This document shows, one piece after another, positions 54,936 through 64,000 of a stretch of DNA of 64,000 nucleotides (position 1 is the first letter of the stretch; each line of letters starts with the position of its first letter). The stretch is from Nocardiopsis endophytica. Lineage in GTDB: Bacteria; Actinomycetota; Actinomycetes; Streptosporangiales; Streptosporangiaceae. The notes beneath the pieces are model-generated. The model was not told where the DNA came from, did no database searches, and saw only the letters and a list, made by a program, of their open reading frames with translations. The translations under genes and the position numbers were made by a program. The stretch covers positions 62,001 through 126,000 of the forward strand of contig NZ_JAQFWQ010000001.1 in assembly GCF_027706725.1 (NCBI RefSeq). Reading direction: 5' to 3'.

Positions 54936-57860
54936 CTACGCCAGGCTGAACGAGCTGAGCCTCACCTCCCCGGTGAAGACCAGGTAGACGTCCTCCTTCT
55001 CACCCGGGGCCGTGCCCAGCTCCCCGGTGAACTCCTCGTAGTCGTACACGCCTCCGGTGGCGCCGATCGCGGCCTCGCCGATCTTCTCCCCGTCAGGGGC
55101 GCCGACGCGCACCTCCACGGCCGCCCCGCCCGAGGCGGCCGCCGCGCGCGCGGTGAACACCGACGGCCCAGAGGACAGGTCCGCGCCGTCGAACGCGATC
55201 CAGTCCCCGGCCTCCGCCGCCACCGTGTCGCCCTCGACCTTGCTCTCGTCGGCGAGCGCGATGCCCGAGTAGCGGTCGAAGTCGGCCGCCCGGGTCTGCG
55301 CGGTCAGGTCGCGGGCCGGGATCCTCTCGCCCTTGACCTTGATCTTCACGGTGTGCCGGATGTCGTCCGCCGACGCTCCGACCATGAGCTCGTGCTTGGC
55401 CTTCTCCACGGCCCACTCGCCCCGCGTCACGTCCCAGAAGCCCAGGTCCCGGGCGTCCACCGTGAGTTCGGCGGTCACCGTCTCCCCGGCCGGGACGCTC
55501 ACCCGGGCGAAGTCGCGCAGCTGCTTGAGCGGCTGCTCGGTGCGCGAGTCGAGCTGGCGGGAGTAGAGCTGCACGACCTCCTCGCCGTCGCGGTCTCCGG
55601 TGTTGGTCACCGGCACCTTCACCGTCACGGTGCCGTCGGCGCCCACCTTCTTCCGGTCGACCTCCGGCGCGCCGTACTCGAAGGAGGTGTAGGACAGCCC
55701 GTGCCCGAACGGGTACAGCGCCTCGCCCTCGTAGTGGCGGTAGGTGTGCCCGGAGTGCTGGACGTCGTAGTCGCCCATGGCCGGCAGGTCGCCGGTGGAG
55801 CGGTACCACGTCTGCGGCAGGCGCCCCTGCGGCTCGGCGTCGCCGTAGAGCACCGACGCGAGCGCGTTGCCGGTCTCCTGCCCGGCGTGGGAGGTCCACA
55901 GCACCGCCGGGACGTTCTCCTCGGCCCACGGCACCGCCATCGGGTAGCTGCTCTCCACCACCAGGACGGTGTTCGGGTTGGCCTCGGTCACCGCCTCCAA
56001 CAGCTCCTGCTGGGCGGGCGGCAGCTCGATCTCCGCCCGGTCGTCGGTCTCCCGGCCGTTGATGAAGGGCATGTTGCCCAGCACCACGACCGCCGCGTCG
56101 GCGCCCGAGGCGGCCTCGACCGCCTCCTCGGCGCCGCTGGAGAGCACCTCCCGCTCGAAGACGGCCGCGTCCCCGACCGAGTCGGCCGACACCGACAGCC
56201 GCCCCTCGCCGTCCACGGCGATGTACTTGCGGTTCCAGTCGTCGTATCCGGCGTACTTCAGCACCACCCCGCCGTCGACCTCCTCGAAGCGGAACAGCTG
56301 CTGCACGAACCACCCGTTGGGCTGGTCCTGGTCGTTGTAGAGCCGGTTGCCCTCGCCCATGCCGACGACCTTGCCGTTGGCGTCGGTGCGCAGGGTGACC
56401 ACGCCCTCGCCCCAGTCGAAGACGGTGAGGGAGCGCGCGTCCCCCTCGCCGTCGCCGACGCGCAGCACGCCGCCCTCCTCGTCGCCGGAGGCGGTGACGT
56501 ACCCGCCGTCGGCCTTCAGGGCGATCCGGTCGGCGCCCTCGCTGACGCCGACCGACCCGCCCTCGCCGAGGCGCTCGGCGATGCCGTCGGCGGGGGTGGA
56601 GCGGTAGGGCATGGTGCCGCTGTACCAGTCCTCATAGAGGGTGTCGGCCAGCGGGCCGACCACCGCCACGTCGGTGTCGGACCCGGCGTCCAGCGGCAGC
56701 GCCCCGTCGTTGCGCAGCAGCGTCATCTGCGACGTCGCGGCCTCGCGGGCCAGCTCCCGGTGCTCGGGGGAGTCGATCACGTCGGGGGTGATGTCGGAGT
56801 AGGGCACCCGGTCCGGCGGGTCGAACTCGCCGAGCCGGAACCGCACGCTCAGGATGTGCCGGACCGACCGGTCCAGGTCCTCCTCGCCGATCAGCCCCTG
56901 GTCGAGGGCGTCCTGGAAGCGCCCGACCGTGACGCTGGAGTCGTCGTCCTGGTCGGTGTAGCTGTCGATGCCCGCCTTGAGCATCGCGGCGTGCGATTCG
57001 GCGTGGTCGTCGTAGTAGCCCTGGGTCTCGACCACGTTGCTGGGCGCGTAGGCGTCGCTGACGACCATCAGGTCCTCGTCGCTCCACGAGCGCACGTCGT
57101 CCAGCAGCGGGGTCAGGTGGGCGGGGCGCCCGTTGACGAGGTTGTAGGAGGCCATCACCCCGGTCGCGTTGCCCGCCTCGATGGCCGGCCGGAAGGACGG
57201 GTAGACGTACTCGTTCAGCGCGCGCGGGGGCACCGTCACCGACAGCGTGTCGCGCTTCTCCTCGATGTTGTATCCGGCGAAGTGCTTGAGCGACGGCGCC
57301 GTCTTCAAGTAGAAGTCGTCGTCGCCGCTCAGCCCGCCGGTGTAGGCGGTGGCCATCTCGCCGACCAGGAGCGGCTCCTCGGAGTAGCCCTCCTCGTTGC
57401 GGCCCCACCGGGGGTCGCGCAGCGGGTCGACGACCGGTGCCCACACGTTGAGGCCGTGCGCGGCGGGGTCCTGGGCGTTGAAGCCGCGCATCTCCGTGCC
57501 GGTCACGTCGCCGACGCGCTCGACCAGACCGGTGTCCCAGGTCGCGCCGAGCCCCACGGCCTGGGGGAACACGGTGGCCTCGCCCAGCCAGGCGACGCCG
57601 TGCAGGGCCTCGGTGCCGGTGCGGAACGGCTCCATCCCCAGCCTGGGGATGGCGGGCTGGTACTGGTGCAGGAGCGAGATCTTCTCGTCGGTGGTCAGGC
57701 GCCCCAGGAGATCGTCGATGCGCTCGTTCAGGGGCAGGTCGGGGTCGCGGAACGGGGGGTCGTCGGCCGCGGCGGGGGGCGGCCCGAGGGGCCGCGCGAT
57801 CGCCGCGGCCGCCAGCACGGCCACGAGGCCGCGCGGGCGGGGGATGCGGGGGAAGGGCAC
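54936..57860 (-). CDS. Secreted GH3 glycosidase with inserted beta-trefoil-like domain
   Basis: 974 residues from GTG 57860 (AAGGAGG upstream) with a signal peptide ending near PPPAAADDP. The GH3 N-domain has KHFAGYN and the nucleophile Asp269 in MVVSDAYAPSN. The second GH3 domain includes GNMPFINGRETDDRAE. Between them, residues ~445-575 form an extra block (GYVTASGDEEGGVLRVGDG ... YIAVDGEGRLSVSA) resembling a fascin/ricin-type beta-trefoil. A fibronectin III-like domain (VKVPVTNTGDRDGEEVVQLY) and a C-terminal beta-sandwich like a family 6 binding module follow. Beta-glucosidase or beta-xylosidase activity is likely. It lies 13 nt after the GH31 stop. Confidence 0.87.
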   Translation of the reverse strand: MPFPRIPRPRGLVAVLAAAAIARPLGPPPAAADDPPFRDPDLPLNERIDDLLGRLTTDEKISLLHQYQPAIPRLGMEPFRTGTEALHGVAWLGEATVFPQAVGLGATWDTGLVERVGDVTGTEMRGFNAQDPAAHGLNVWAPVVDPLRDPRWGRNEEGYSEEPLLVGEMATAYTGGLSGDDDFYLKTAPSLKHFAGYNIEEKRDTLSVTVPPRALNEYVYPSFRPAIEAGNATGVMASYNLVNGRPAHLTPLLDDVRSWSDEDLMVVSDAYAPSNVVETQGYYDDHAESHAAMLKAGIDSYTDQDDDSSVTVGRFQDALDQGLIGEEDLDRSVRHILSVRFRLGEFDPPDRVPYSDITPDVIDSPEHRELAREAATSQMTLLRNDGALPLDAGSDTDVAVVGPLADTLYEDWYSGTMPYRSTPADGIAERLGEGGSVGVSEGADRIALKADGGYVTASGDEEGGVLRVGDGEGDARSLTVFDWGEGVVTLRTDANGKVVGMGEGNRLYNDQDQPNGWFVQQLFRFEEVDGGVVLKYAGYDDWNRKYIAVDGEGRLSVSADSVGDAAVFEREVLSSGAEEAVEAASGADAAVVVLGNMPFINGRETDDRAEIELPPAQQELLEAVTEANPNTVLVVESSYPMAVPWAEENVPAVLWTSHAGQETGNALASVLYGDAEPQGRLPQTWYRSTGDLPAMGDYDVQHSGHTYRHYEGEALYPFGHGLSYTSFEYGAPEVDRKKVGADGTVTVKVPVTNTGDRDGEEVVQLYSRQLDSRTEQPLKQLRDFARVSVPAGETVTAELTVDARDLGFWDVTRGEWAVEKAKHELMVGASADDIRHTVKIKVKGERIPARDLTAQTRAADFDRYSGIALADESKVEGDTVAAEAGDWIAFDGADLSSGPSVFTARAAAASGGAAVEVRVGAPDGEKIGEAAIGATGGVYDYEEFTGELGTAPGEKEDVYLVFTGEVRLSSFSLA

Positions 57861-57873
57861 GGCGGGTTCCTCC

Positions 57874-59853
57874 TTAGCGGGGGGTGCGGAGGGGCAGCCG
57901 GGACCCGTGGCGCATCAGCACCGGGGCCCGGTCCAAGGGGGCGGCGAGGCGAACGGTGCGGCCGCCCGGGTGGACGTCGCCCGTCCACGGGTCGGCCCAG
58001 TCGGTGCCTTGGGGCAGGTACACGTCGCGTTCGCGGGCGCCGTACTCGGTGACGGGGGCGACGAGCAGGTCCGGGCCGAAGAGGAACTGCTCCTCCACGT
58101 CCCAGCACCCGGGATCGTCCGGGTGGTCGACGAACAGCGGCCGCATCGGGGGCAGGCCGGTCTCGTGGGCGGTGCGCATCTGCTCCATGACGTAGGGGCG
58201 CAGCCGCTCGCGCAGCATCACCAGGTCGCGGAGGACCCCGTAGACCTCCTCGCCGTAGGACCAAAGCTCGTTGGGGCCGCCGGACATGTCCGGGTGCAGC
58301 CGGTCGACGAACGGCTCCCGGAAGCCGTGCAGGCGGAACAGGGGGCAGAAGACGCCGTACTGGAACCACCGGACCAGCAGCTCCCGGTACTCGGGGGAGT
58401 CCTGGTCCCCGCCGTGGAAGCCGCCGATGTCCGTGGTCCACCAGGGGATGCCGGACAGCGCCGTGTTCAGGCCCGCGCGGATCTGCGCGCGCAGGGAGGG
58501 GAACGTCGCCGCGATGTCGCCCGACCACAGGGCCGCGCCGTAGCGCTGGCTGCCCGCCCACGCCGAGCGGCACAGGGTGACCACCTCGGTCTCGCCCGCG
58601 GCGCGCATGCCCTCGTAGAAGCCGCGCGCGTGCTCGGCCGGGTAGATGTTGCCGACCTCGGTGCCCGGACCGGCGTGGTAGCGCAGGTTCTGCGGGTGGC
58701 CGGGCCTGATCTCCGGCTCGCACGCGTCCAGCCACCACACGCGGATGCCCAGGGAGTGGTAGTTGTCCCGGACCTTCTCCCACACGTACCGGCGGGCCTC
58801 GGGGTTGGTGGCGTCGTAGAACGACACCTGGACGTGGCCGTCGACGCCCTTCTCCGCCCAGTCGGCGTGCACGGGCGGCCCCTGCTCGGTGGCGACCAGG
58901 TGCCCGGCGCCCATCATCTCCTTGTAGTTCTCGCTGAGCGGGCTGACCGACGGCCACACCGACACCATCAGCTCGGTGCCCATCTCCCGCAGCTCCCGGA
59001 CCATGGCCGCAGGGTCGGGCCACTCCTCGGGGTCGAACCTCCAGTCGCCCAGGTGGCTCCAGTGGAAGAAGTCCGAGACGATCACCGACAGGGGGATGCC
59101 GCGCCGCTTGTACTCGCGCGCGACCTCCAGCAGCTCCTCCTGGGTCTTGTAGCGCAGCTTGCACTGCCAGAACCCGGACGCCCACTCGGGCAGCTCCGGC
59201 GCGTGCCCGGTCGCGTCGGCGTAGCGGGCCAGCACGTCGGCCGGGCGGCCGGCGGTCACCCAGTAGTCGATCTGCCGCGCGCTGTCGGCCACCCACCGGG
59301 TGCCGGTCTCGGCCAGCTCCACCCGGCCGATCGCGGGGTTGTTCCACAGCACCCCGTATCCGCGGGAGGACACCAGGAACGGGATCGTCACCTCGGCGTT
59401 GCGCTGCACCAGGTCGACGACGGCGCCCTTCTGGTCGAGCAGGCCGTGGGTGTGCTGCCCGAGGCCGAAGAGGCGCTCGCCCTCATAGGCGCGGAACCGC
59501 TGCTCGATGCGGTAGTAGCCGTTGCCGGTCGAGGTGAACGCACGCGGCCCGGGCCACCAGAAGTGGGCGCGCTCCTCGGCGAACAGCTCCTCGGCCGTCC
59601 CGCCGCGCAGGAAGCGCAGCAGCCCGTCCGCGCCCACCTCGACGGTGACGGCGCCGTTGGACAGCACCGCGCGGTCATCGGCGACCACCGTCTTGGCGTC
59701 GTGGTCCGGGCGCGGACCCAGCGCTCCGGGAAGGCCGTCGATCAGGCCGTACAGGCCGGCCCGCACGCGGACCGCGTCCCGGCCCCAGGCCTCGACCCGG
59801 ACGACCTGGTGGCCGCCGCGCCATTCGATTCCCCCGTCGATCTCGTGGAACAC
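57874..59853 (-). CDS. GH31 alpha-glycosidase, alpha-xylosidase-like
   Basis: 659 residues, no signal peptide. Nucleophile Asp376 lies in VWWLDACEPE and acid/base Asp446 in LWSGDIAATF. The WxDxxEPE form and the segment SGFWQCKLRYKTQEELLEVA resemble alpha-xylosidases (YicI-like) more than alpha-glucosidases. It would work on imported oligosaccharides, with the GH3 enzyme acting outside. It is in one minus-strand operon: binding protein, two permeases, GH31, GH3. Confidence 0.88.
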   Translation of the reverse strand: MFHEIDGGIEWRGGHQVVRVEAWGRDAVRVRAGLYGLIDGLPGALGPRPDHDAKTVVADDRAVLSNGAVTVEVGADGLLRFLRGGTAEELFAEERAHFWWPGPRAFTSTGNGYYRIEQRFRAYEGERLFGLGQHTHGLLDQKGAVVDLVQRNAEVTIPFLVSSRGYGVLWNNPAIGRVELAETGTRWVADSARQIDYWVTAGRPADVLARYADATGHAPELPEWASGFWQCKLRYKTQEELLEVAREYKRRGIPLSVIVSDFFHWSHLGDWRFDPEEWPDPAAMVRELREMGTELMVSVWPSVSPLSENYKEMMGAGHLVATEQGPPVHADWAEKGVDGHVQVSFYDATNPEARRYVWEKVRDNYHSLGIRVWWLDACEPEIRPGHPQNLRYHAGPGTEVGNIYPAEHARGFYEGMRAAGETEVVTLCRSAWAGSQRYGAALWSGDIAATFPSLRAQIRAGLNTALSGIPWWTTDIGGFHGGDQDSPEYRELLVRWFQYGVFCPLFRLHGFREPFVDRLHPDMSGGPNELWSYGEEVYGVLRDLVMLRERLRPYVMEQMRTAHETGLPPMRPLFVDHPDDPGCWDVEEQFLFGPDLLVAPVTEYGARERDVYLPQGTDWADPWTGDVHPGGRTVRLAAPLDRAPVLMRHGSRLPLRTPR

Positions 59854-59895
59854 GCGCTGTCCTTTCCATAAGGCGGTAAGGCGGGTGAGGCGGTG

Positions 59896-60714
59896 TCAGT
59901 CCTTGAGGGCGCCGCCGGTGACCCCGGCGGCGACGTAGCGCTGGGCGACGACGAGCAGGACCGCCGCCGGCACGGAGGCGATCACGCCGGTGGCCATGAC
60001 CCCGTTCCAGTCGGCGGTGTGGGCGCCGATGAACCGGTAGATCGCGACGGTCACCGGCTGCATCGCGTCGTCCTTGTTGAGGGTGACGGCGAACAGGAAG
60101 TCGGCCCAGGCGAACAGGAACGCGAACAGGCCGGAGGTGATGACGGCGTTCCGGCTCACGGGCAGGATGATGGACACGAGCACGCGCAGCGGGCCCGCGC
60201 CGTCCACCTCGGCGGCCTCGGTCAGCGCGCGCGGGATGGTCACCATGAAGGCGCGCAGGATGAGGACGGCGAAGGGGACGGCCAGCGTGGAGTCGGCCAG
60301 GATCATCGCCGCGTAGGTGTTGAGGATCCCGGTGGTGTTCATGACCGCGTACAGCGAGTTGGCCATGACGATGCCCGGGATCATCTGCACCAGCAGCAGC
60401 GCGAAGAGCACGGCGCGCCCTCCCGGGAGGGAGAAGCGGCTCAGCGCGTAGGCGGCGGGGACGGCCACGGCCAGCGTCAGCAGGACCGTGCCGGCGGCGA
60501 CGATCGTGCTGTTCAGGAGCGCGCCGCCCTGGCCGGAGAGCGCCTCGGTGTAGCCGTCGAGCGTGCCCCCCAGGGGGAGCAGGCGCGGCGGCGTCTCCAG
60601 CAGCGCGCTGGACGGCTGCAGGGAGGCGTTCACCATCCAGTACAGCGGGAACAGCAGGACGCCCACGATGAGCAGCGCGGCCACCGTCGTGCGCGCGGAC
60701 CGGGCGGTGGTCAT
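59896..60714 (-). CDS. Carbohydrate ABC transporter permease (MalG-like)
   Basis: 272 residues from ATG 60714. Six helices, beginning VAALLIVGVLLFPLYWMVNA. The EAA loop reads ALTEAAEVDGAGPLRVLVSI. It overlaps the MalF-like permease by 4 nt (ATGA). Its ATPase is not encoded here; CUT1 transporters of actinomycetes often share one MsiK-type ATPase encoded elsewhere. Confidence 0.92.
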   Translation of the reverse strand: MTTARSARTTVAALLIVGVLLFPLYWMVNASLQPSSALLETPPRLLPLGGTLDGYTEALSGQGGALLNSTIVAAGTVLLTLAVAVPAAYALSRFSLPGGRAVLFALLLVQMIPGIVMANSLYAVMNTTGILNTYAAMILADSTLAVPFAVLILRAFMVTIPRALTEAAEVDGAGPLRVLVSIILPVSRNAVITSGLFAFLFAWADFLFAVTLNKDDAMQPVTVAIYRFIGAHTADWNGVMATGVIASVPAAVLLVVAQRYVAAGVTGGALKD

Positions 60715-61634
60715 CGTGCTCCCCCTTCGTCGGCGGTGCGTCCGGAGCGCAGGTAGACCAGGGCGAAGACGAGCGCGATGAGGATGAGGACGTTGCCCGC
60801 GGCGGCGCCCGTGCCGAAGTCCAGTTCGGTGAAGGAGATCTGGTACGACCAGGTGGTCAGGGTGTGCGAGGCGTTGGCGGGCCCGCCGTTGGTGAGCACC
60901 ATGATCACGTCGAAGACCTTGAGGGTGTAGACGAGGCCGAGCATCAGCACGACCGCCGTGACCGGGCGCAGCAGCGGCCAGGTGATGTGCCGGAAGCGCT
61001 GCCAGGGCCCGGCGCCGTCGAGCTCCGCGGCCTCGTACAGGTGCCGGGGGATGTTCTGCAGGCCGCCGTAGAGGATGACCATGTTGAACGGGATGCCGAC
61101 CCACACGTTCGCGATCACCACCGACGTCAGCGCCATGTCGGTGCTGGAGAGCCAGGCGATGCCCTCGCCGCCCAGGGGCGCCCACCCGGTCAGCCGCTCC
61201 ACGGCGCCGCTCAGCCCCAGGAGGGCCTGGTTGAGCACGCCGTACTCCTGGTCGTAGATCCAGCGCCACACGGTCCCGGACACCACCAGCGGCAGCAGCC
61301 ACGGCACCAGCAGCAGCGAGCGCAGCACCCCGTTGAGGGGGAAGCGGCGCTGGAAGAACACGGCCAGCGCCAGGCCGATGCCGAACTGGAACGCCAGCGA
61401 GCCCACGGTGAACAGGACGGTGTTGCCGAGCGTCTTGGCGAAGAGCGGGTCCCCGAGCAGCCGGGCGTAGTTGTCCAGGCCGGTGAAGGGCGCCTCGCCG
61501 GTGTAGAACGACGCGGCGGTGTACTCCCGGAAGGACATCCCGACGTTGGTGGCCAGCGGGTAGCCGAAGAAGACGGCGATGTACAGGACGAGCGGCGCCA
61601 GGAAGAGGGCGCCCCTGAGGCGGTGCGAGGGCAT
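60711..61634 (-). CDS. Carbohydrate ABC transporter permease (MalF-like)
   Basis: 307 residues. Helices start with LRGALFLAPLVLYIAVFFGY. The EAA loop is HLYEAAELDGAGPWQRFRHI. It partners with the permease at 59896 and the binding protein at 61649, and is 14 nt from the latter. Confidence 0.92.
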   Translation of the reverse strand: MPSHRLRGALFLAPLVLYIAVFFGYPLATNVGMSFREYTAASFYTGEAPFTGLDNYARLLGDPLFAKTLGNTVLFTVGSLAFQFGIGLALAVFFQRRFPLNGVLRSLLLVPWLLPLVVSGTVWRWIYDQEYGVLNQALLGLSGAVERLTGWAPLGGEGIAWLSSTDMALTSVVIANVWVGIPFNMVILYGGLQNIPRHLYEAAELDGAGPWQRFRHITWPLLRPVTAVVLMLGLVYTLKVFDVIMVLTNGGPANASHTLTTWSYQISFTELDFGTGAAAGNVLILIALVFALVYLRSGRTADEGGAR

Positions 61635-61648
61635 GGGTGGTCTTCTCC

Positions 61649-62878
61649 CTAGGACGCGGGGACGGACTCCTGCGCCTGGGAGAGCGCCTCGTCGGGCTCC
61701 GCGTCGCCGGCGAGCACGGACTGGATCGCGTCGGCGAGGGCGGAGGACACCTCCGGGTAGTCCTCACCTAGCTCGGCGGTGCGGGAGCGCGCACTGGGAA
61801 CCGACTCGACGAACGGCGCCATGCCGGGGTCCTCCTCGGCGAGCGCCTGCGCCAGCTCCTCCTTGCCCGGCACATAGGCGTTGAGCTCGGCCCACTCGGT
61901 CATGTTCTCGTCCGTGAGCAGGCACTGCAGCACCTCGACGGCCTTGGCCTCGCGCTCCTCGCCGTTGCGCGCGACCGCCCACACCTCGCCGCCCATGGGG
62001 GGCGCGGGCTCGGTCCCGGCCTCGGGGACGGGCAGCGGCACCACCCCGTAGTCCACGTCCTCCTCGGCGAGGACCGGGAGCTGCCAGGAGCCGTTGACCA
62101 TCATCGCGGCCCTGCCGCCGACGAACTGGTCCTTCACGTCGGCCTGGGTCCAGTTGACGGCCGACTGGGAGACGTGGCCCTCCTCGACCAGGTCCGCCCA
62201 CAGCTCCAGGGCCTCCACCGCCTCGGGGGAGTCGACCTGCGTCAGCTCGGCGCCGTTGGACCAGAAGAAGGGCTCGAACGTCCAGGTGCCCTCCTCGTGC
62301 CCGATCGCCGAGAACGCCAGGCCGTTGGTGTCGCCCGAGGTCAGCTCCTCTGCGGCGGACCGCAGGTCGTCCCAGGTCTCAGGCGGTTCGACGCCCGCGT
62401 CCTCCAGCTTCGCGGTGTCGTAGAACAGCGCCAGCCCGTTCACTCCGGTCGCGATGCCGTAGAGGGTGCCGTCGTGCGTCCCGGCCTCCAGCACCGAGGG
62501 GTAGAACCCGTCGGTGGACACGCCCGCCTCCTCCAGCGGCAGCAGCGCCCCGGTGGCGGCCACCTGCGGCAGGTCCGGGTTGTCGATGAGCATCAGGTCC
62601 GGGAGCTCCTGCTGGGAGGCGCCCTGCAGCAGGCGCGGCATGAGCTGCTCGCGCGGCAGCTCCTCGCGCTCGACGGTGACGCCGGCCTGCTCGGCGCAGG
62701 CCTCCAGCATCTGTGCGGTGGCCGCGTTCTGCGGCTCGGAGATGTTGTAGTCCAGCGAGGTCAGGACCGAGGCGTCGCCCTCGTCGGAGGAGGGGGAGCA
62801 GGCGGTGGCGAGCAGGCCCGCGCAGAGCAGCGCGCAGGCGGCGGGGCGCGCGGTGCGGGGGGTCACGGGGCGGGGCAC
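61649..62878 (-). CDS. Extracellular sugar-binding lipoprotein (family 1)
   Basis: 409 residues from GTG 62878, which has GGAGG five bases upstream; an upstream ATG would include the operator sequence and is rejected. Lipobox LLATAC gives the lipid-modified Cys about residue 27. The mature protein has the family 1 pattern LMLIDNPDLPQVAATGALLP, GIATGVNGLALFYDTAKLED, FVGGRAAMMVNGSWQLP. First gene of the operon controlled by the LacI regulator upstream. Confidence 0.92.
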   Translation of the reverse strand: MPRPVTPRTARPAACALLCAGLLATACSPSSDEGDASVLTSLDYNISEPQNAATAQMLEACAEQAGVTVEREELPREQLMPRLLQGASQQELPDLMLIDNPDLPQVAATGALLPLEEAGVSTDGFYPSVLEAGTHDGTLYGIATGVNGLALFYDTAKLEDAGVEPPETWDDLRSAAEELTSGDTNGLAFSAIGHEEGTWTFEPFFWSNGAELTQVDSPEAVEALELWADLVEEGHVSQSAVNWTQADVKDQFVGGRAAMMVNGSWQLPVLAEEDVDYGVVPLPVPEAGTEPAPPMGGEVWAVARNGEEREAKAVEVLQCLLTDENMTEWAELNAYVPGKEELAQALAEEDPGMAPFVESVPSARSRTAELGEDYPEVSSALADAIQSVLAGDAEPDEALSQAQESVPAS

Positions 62879-62894
62879 GGGGACCTCCAGGGAG

Positions 62895-62908
62895 TCGAAT
62901 CGCTTCGA
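62895..62908. promoter_or_regulatory. LacI-type operator before the sugar-binding protein gene
   Basis: TCGAA-TCGC-TTCGA, an inverted repeat with a CG-type centre typical of LacI sites, 17 nt upstream of the binding-protein start and downstream of the LacI gene. The palindrome differs from the mannan operator. Confidence 0.65.
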
Positions 62909-63004
62909 TGACGCCGTTCGCACCGTGCCCTCCAGGGCGCGGGCGGTCCGGAGCGGGCGGAGGGCGGCGGGGCGGTGTCGGGGGACGGGGCTCGGGCGGT
63001 CGGG

Positions 63005-64000
63005 TCAGGCGCGGCGCGGGGGCGCCGCGGTGCTGGAGCGGTCCACGAGGGTCGGCGGGAGCAGGGTGACGCCCGTGGGGGTGCCGCCGTCCAGGCCGCG
63101 GACGGCCAGGTCGACGGCGCGTTCGGCCAGCTCCTCGGCGGGCAGGCCGACCGAGGAGAGCGCGGGGGTGACGGCCGCGGCGACGTCGTCGGCGCCGATG
63201 GCCACCACGGACAGGTCGCCGGGCACCGACCGGCCCGCCGCGCGCAGCGCGGCGACCAGCGGTTCGGCGGCGGCCTCGTTCTGCACCACCAGGCCGGTCG
63301 TCTCCGGGTGGTCGCGCAGCAGGTCCGCGGCGGCCCGTTCGGCGGCGGCGCGGGTCTGCTCGCACGGCAGCACCGCGGGGGCGGGGCCGCCCAGCTCGCG
63401 GGCGGCCTCCCGGAACCCGGCCAGGGTGCGCTCGGCGAAGCCGGTGCGGCGCTCGTAGACGGCGGGGGGCTCGCCGACGAAGGCCAGGCGCCGGTGGCCC
63501 AGCGCGGCCAGGTGCCGCACGCAGATCCGGCCGGCCTCGGTGAAGTCCAGGTCGACGCAGGCCAGGCCGTCGGTGTCGGCGGGGACGCCGATGAGCACCG
63601 CGGGCAGGGCCAGCTCGCGCAGCACGGGGATGCGGGCGTCGTCGATCTCCACGTCCATCACGATGATCGCGTCGACCATGGAGGACCCGGCGACCCGGCG
63701 CAGCCCGTCGGCGCCTTCGGCCTGGGTGAGCAGGAGGACGTCGTGGTCGAGGTCGCGGGCGCGGGTCACCACCGACACGGCGAACCGCATGGCGACGGGG
63801 ACGTGCACGTCCGAGCGGAGCGGCACGACCAGGGCGAGGGTGTTGGAGCGGCTGCTGGCCAGCGCGCGGGCGCCGGCGTGCGGCCGGTAGCCCAGGACCT
63901 GGATGCTCTCCCGGACCCGGCGGCGGGTGTCCTCGGAGATGGAGCGCTTGCCGCTGAGGACGTAGGAGACGGTGCTGGGGGAGACCCCGGCGTGCCGGGC
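63005..64000 (-). CDS. LacI-family regulator of the second sugar locus (5' end beyond window)
   Basis: 332 codons are in the window; only the first few of the HTH are missing. The visible start reads ARHAGVSPSTVSYVLSGKRS, then RPHAGARALASSRSN (hinge) and TLALVVPLR. The periplasmic-binding-like domain follows (AIIVMDVEIDDARIPVLREL, VVQNEAAAEPLVAALRAAGR). It lies directly upstream of the sugar-binding protein gene on the same strand, with a separate palindrome between them, and is the probable repressor of the GH31/GH3/ABC operon. Confidence 0.92.
   Translation of the reverse strand, partial: ARHAGVSPSTVSYVLSGKRSISEDTRRRVRESIQVLGYRPHAGARALASSRSNTLALVVPLRSDVHVPVAMRFAVSVVTRARDLDHDVLLLTQAEGADGLRRVAGSSMVDAIIVMDVEIDDARIPVLRELALPAVLIGVPADTDGLACVDLDFTEAGRICVRHLAALGHRRLAFVGEPPAVYERRTGFAERTLAGFREAARELGGPAPAVLPCEQTRAAAERAAADLLRDHPETTGLVVQNEAAAEPLVAALRAAGRSVPGDLSVVAIGADDVAAAVTPALSSVGLPAEELAERAVDLAVRGLDGGTPTGVTLLPPTLVDRSSTAAPPRRA

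Noticed and set aside
1-64000. Search for tRNA, rRNA, CRISPR arrays, insertion sequences, integrase genes and attachment sites
   Set aside because: None could be recognised by eye; a tRNA or Rfam scan would be needed to exclude small RNAs completely.

Overview
The window is very GC-rich DNA with short intergenic gaps, many GTG starts, translationally coupled ATGA/GTGA junctions and abundant Tat/Sec and lipoprotein exports. This points to an actinomycete. A Thermobifida-type cutinase, a secreted mannanase/beta-mannosidase locus and an angucycline-like type II polyketide locus fit the Nocardiopsis/Streptomonospora/Thermobifida group best. No rRNA, tRNA, CRISPR array, insertion sequence or integrase was seen.

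Layout. (1) 1-6.7 kb: the 5' end of an ATPase-type regulator, a secreted polyester-hydrolase-like cutinase, an MMPL exporter divergent from its TetR regulator with a perfect operator between them, and a secreted penicillin-acylase-family amidase. (2) 6.8-9.8 kb: a lasso-peptide cluster on the minus strand with three tandem 37-residue precursors, then macrolactam synthetase (C), RRE protein (B1) and leader peptidase (B2). It has no transporter and is bracketed by two long hairpins. (3) 10.3-19.6 kb: mostly redox and regulatory genes: zinc alcohol dehydrogenase, ene-reductase/RidA with a divergent MarR, carbonic anhydrase, MFS exporter with an orphan 22-bp palindrome, His-rich methyltransferase plus thioredoxin-reductase-like flavoprotein divergent from an XRE-cupin regulator, and a small membrane protein.

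(4) 20.3-37.1 kb: a type II polyketide cluster. A Cys-rich OvmZ-like protein and a 67-residue HTH protein precede ACP-ketoreductase-aromatase-hydroxylase-hydrolase. A central tailoring and regulatory block follows (two NmrA-like reductases, antibiotic-biosynthesis monooxygenase, HxlR regulator, fused SDR/flavin reductase, FrnE-like DsbA, EthD protein). Last comes hydroxylase-cyclase-KSalpha-KSbeta. This looks like the usual angucycline gene order cut between KSbeta and ACP. Both halves carry the same 55-nt promoter block and a strong hairpin just before the first gene. The HTH gene has the only in-frame TTA codon found by eye in the window, suggesting bldA-type control.

(5) 37.2-43.3 kb: a membrane protein, an MSOX-like amine oxidase, DUF2000/Lrp, a flavin monooxygenase with divergent TetR, LysR and a SnoaL-like protein. 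(6) 43.3-53.6 kb: a mannan-use locus with secreted GH5 mannanase, LacI repressor, Opp-type ABC importer and cytoplasmic GH2 beta-mannosidase, tied together by a repeated 16-bp operator. (7) 53.8-64 kb: a HEAT-repeat protein, then a second sugar locus of secreted GH3, cytoplasmic GH31, a three-part carbohydrate ABC importer and a LacI regulator that runs off the window end.
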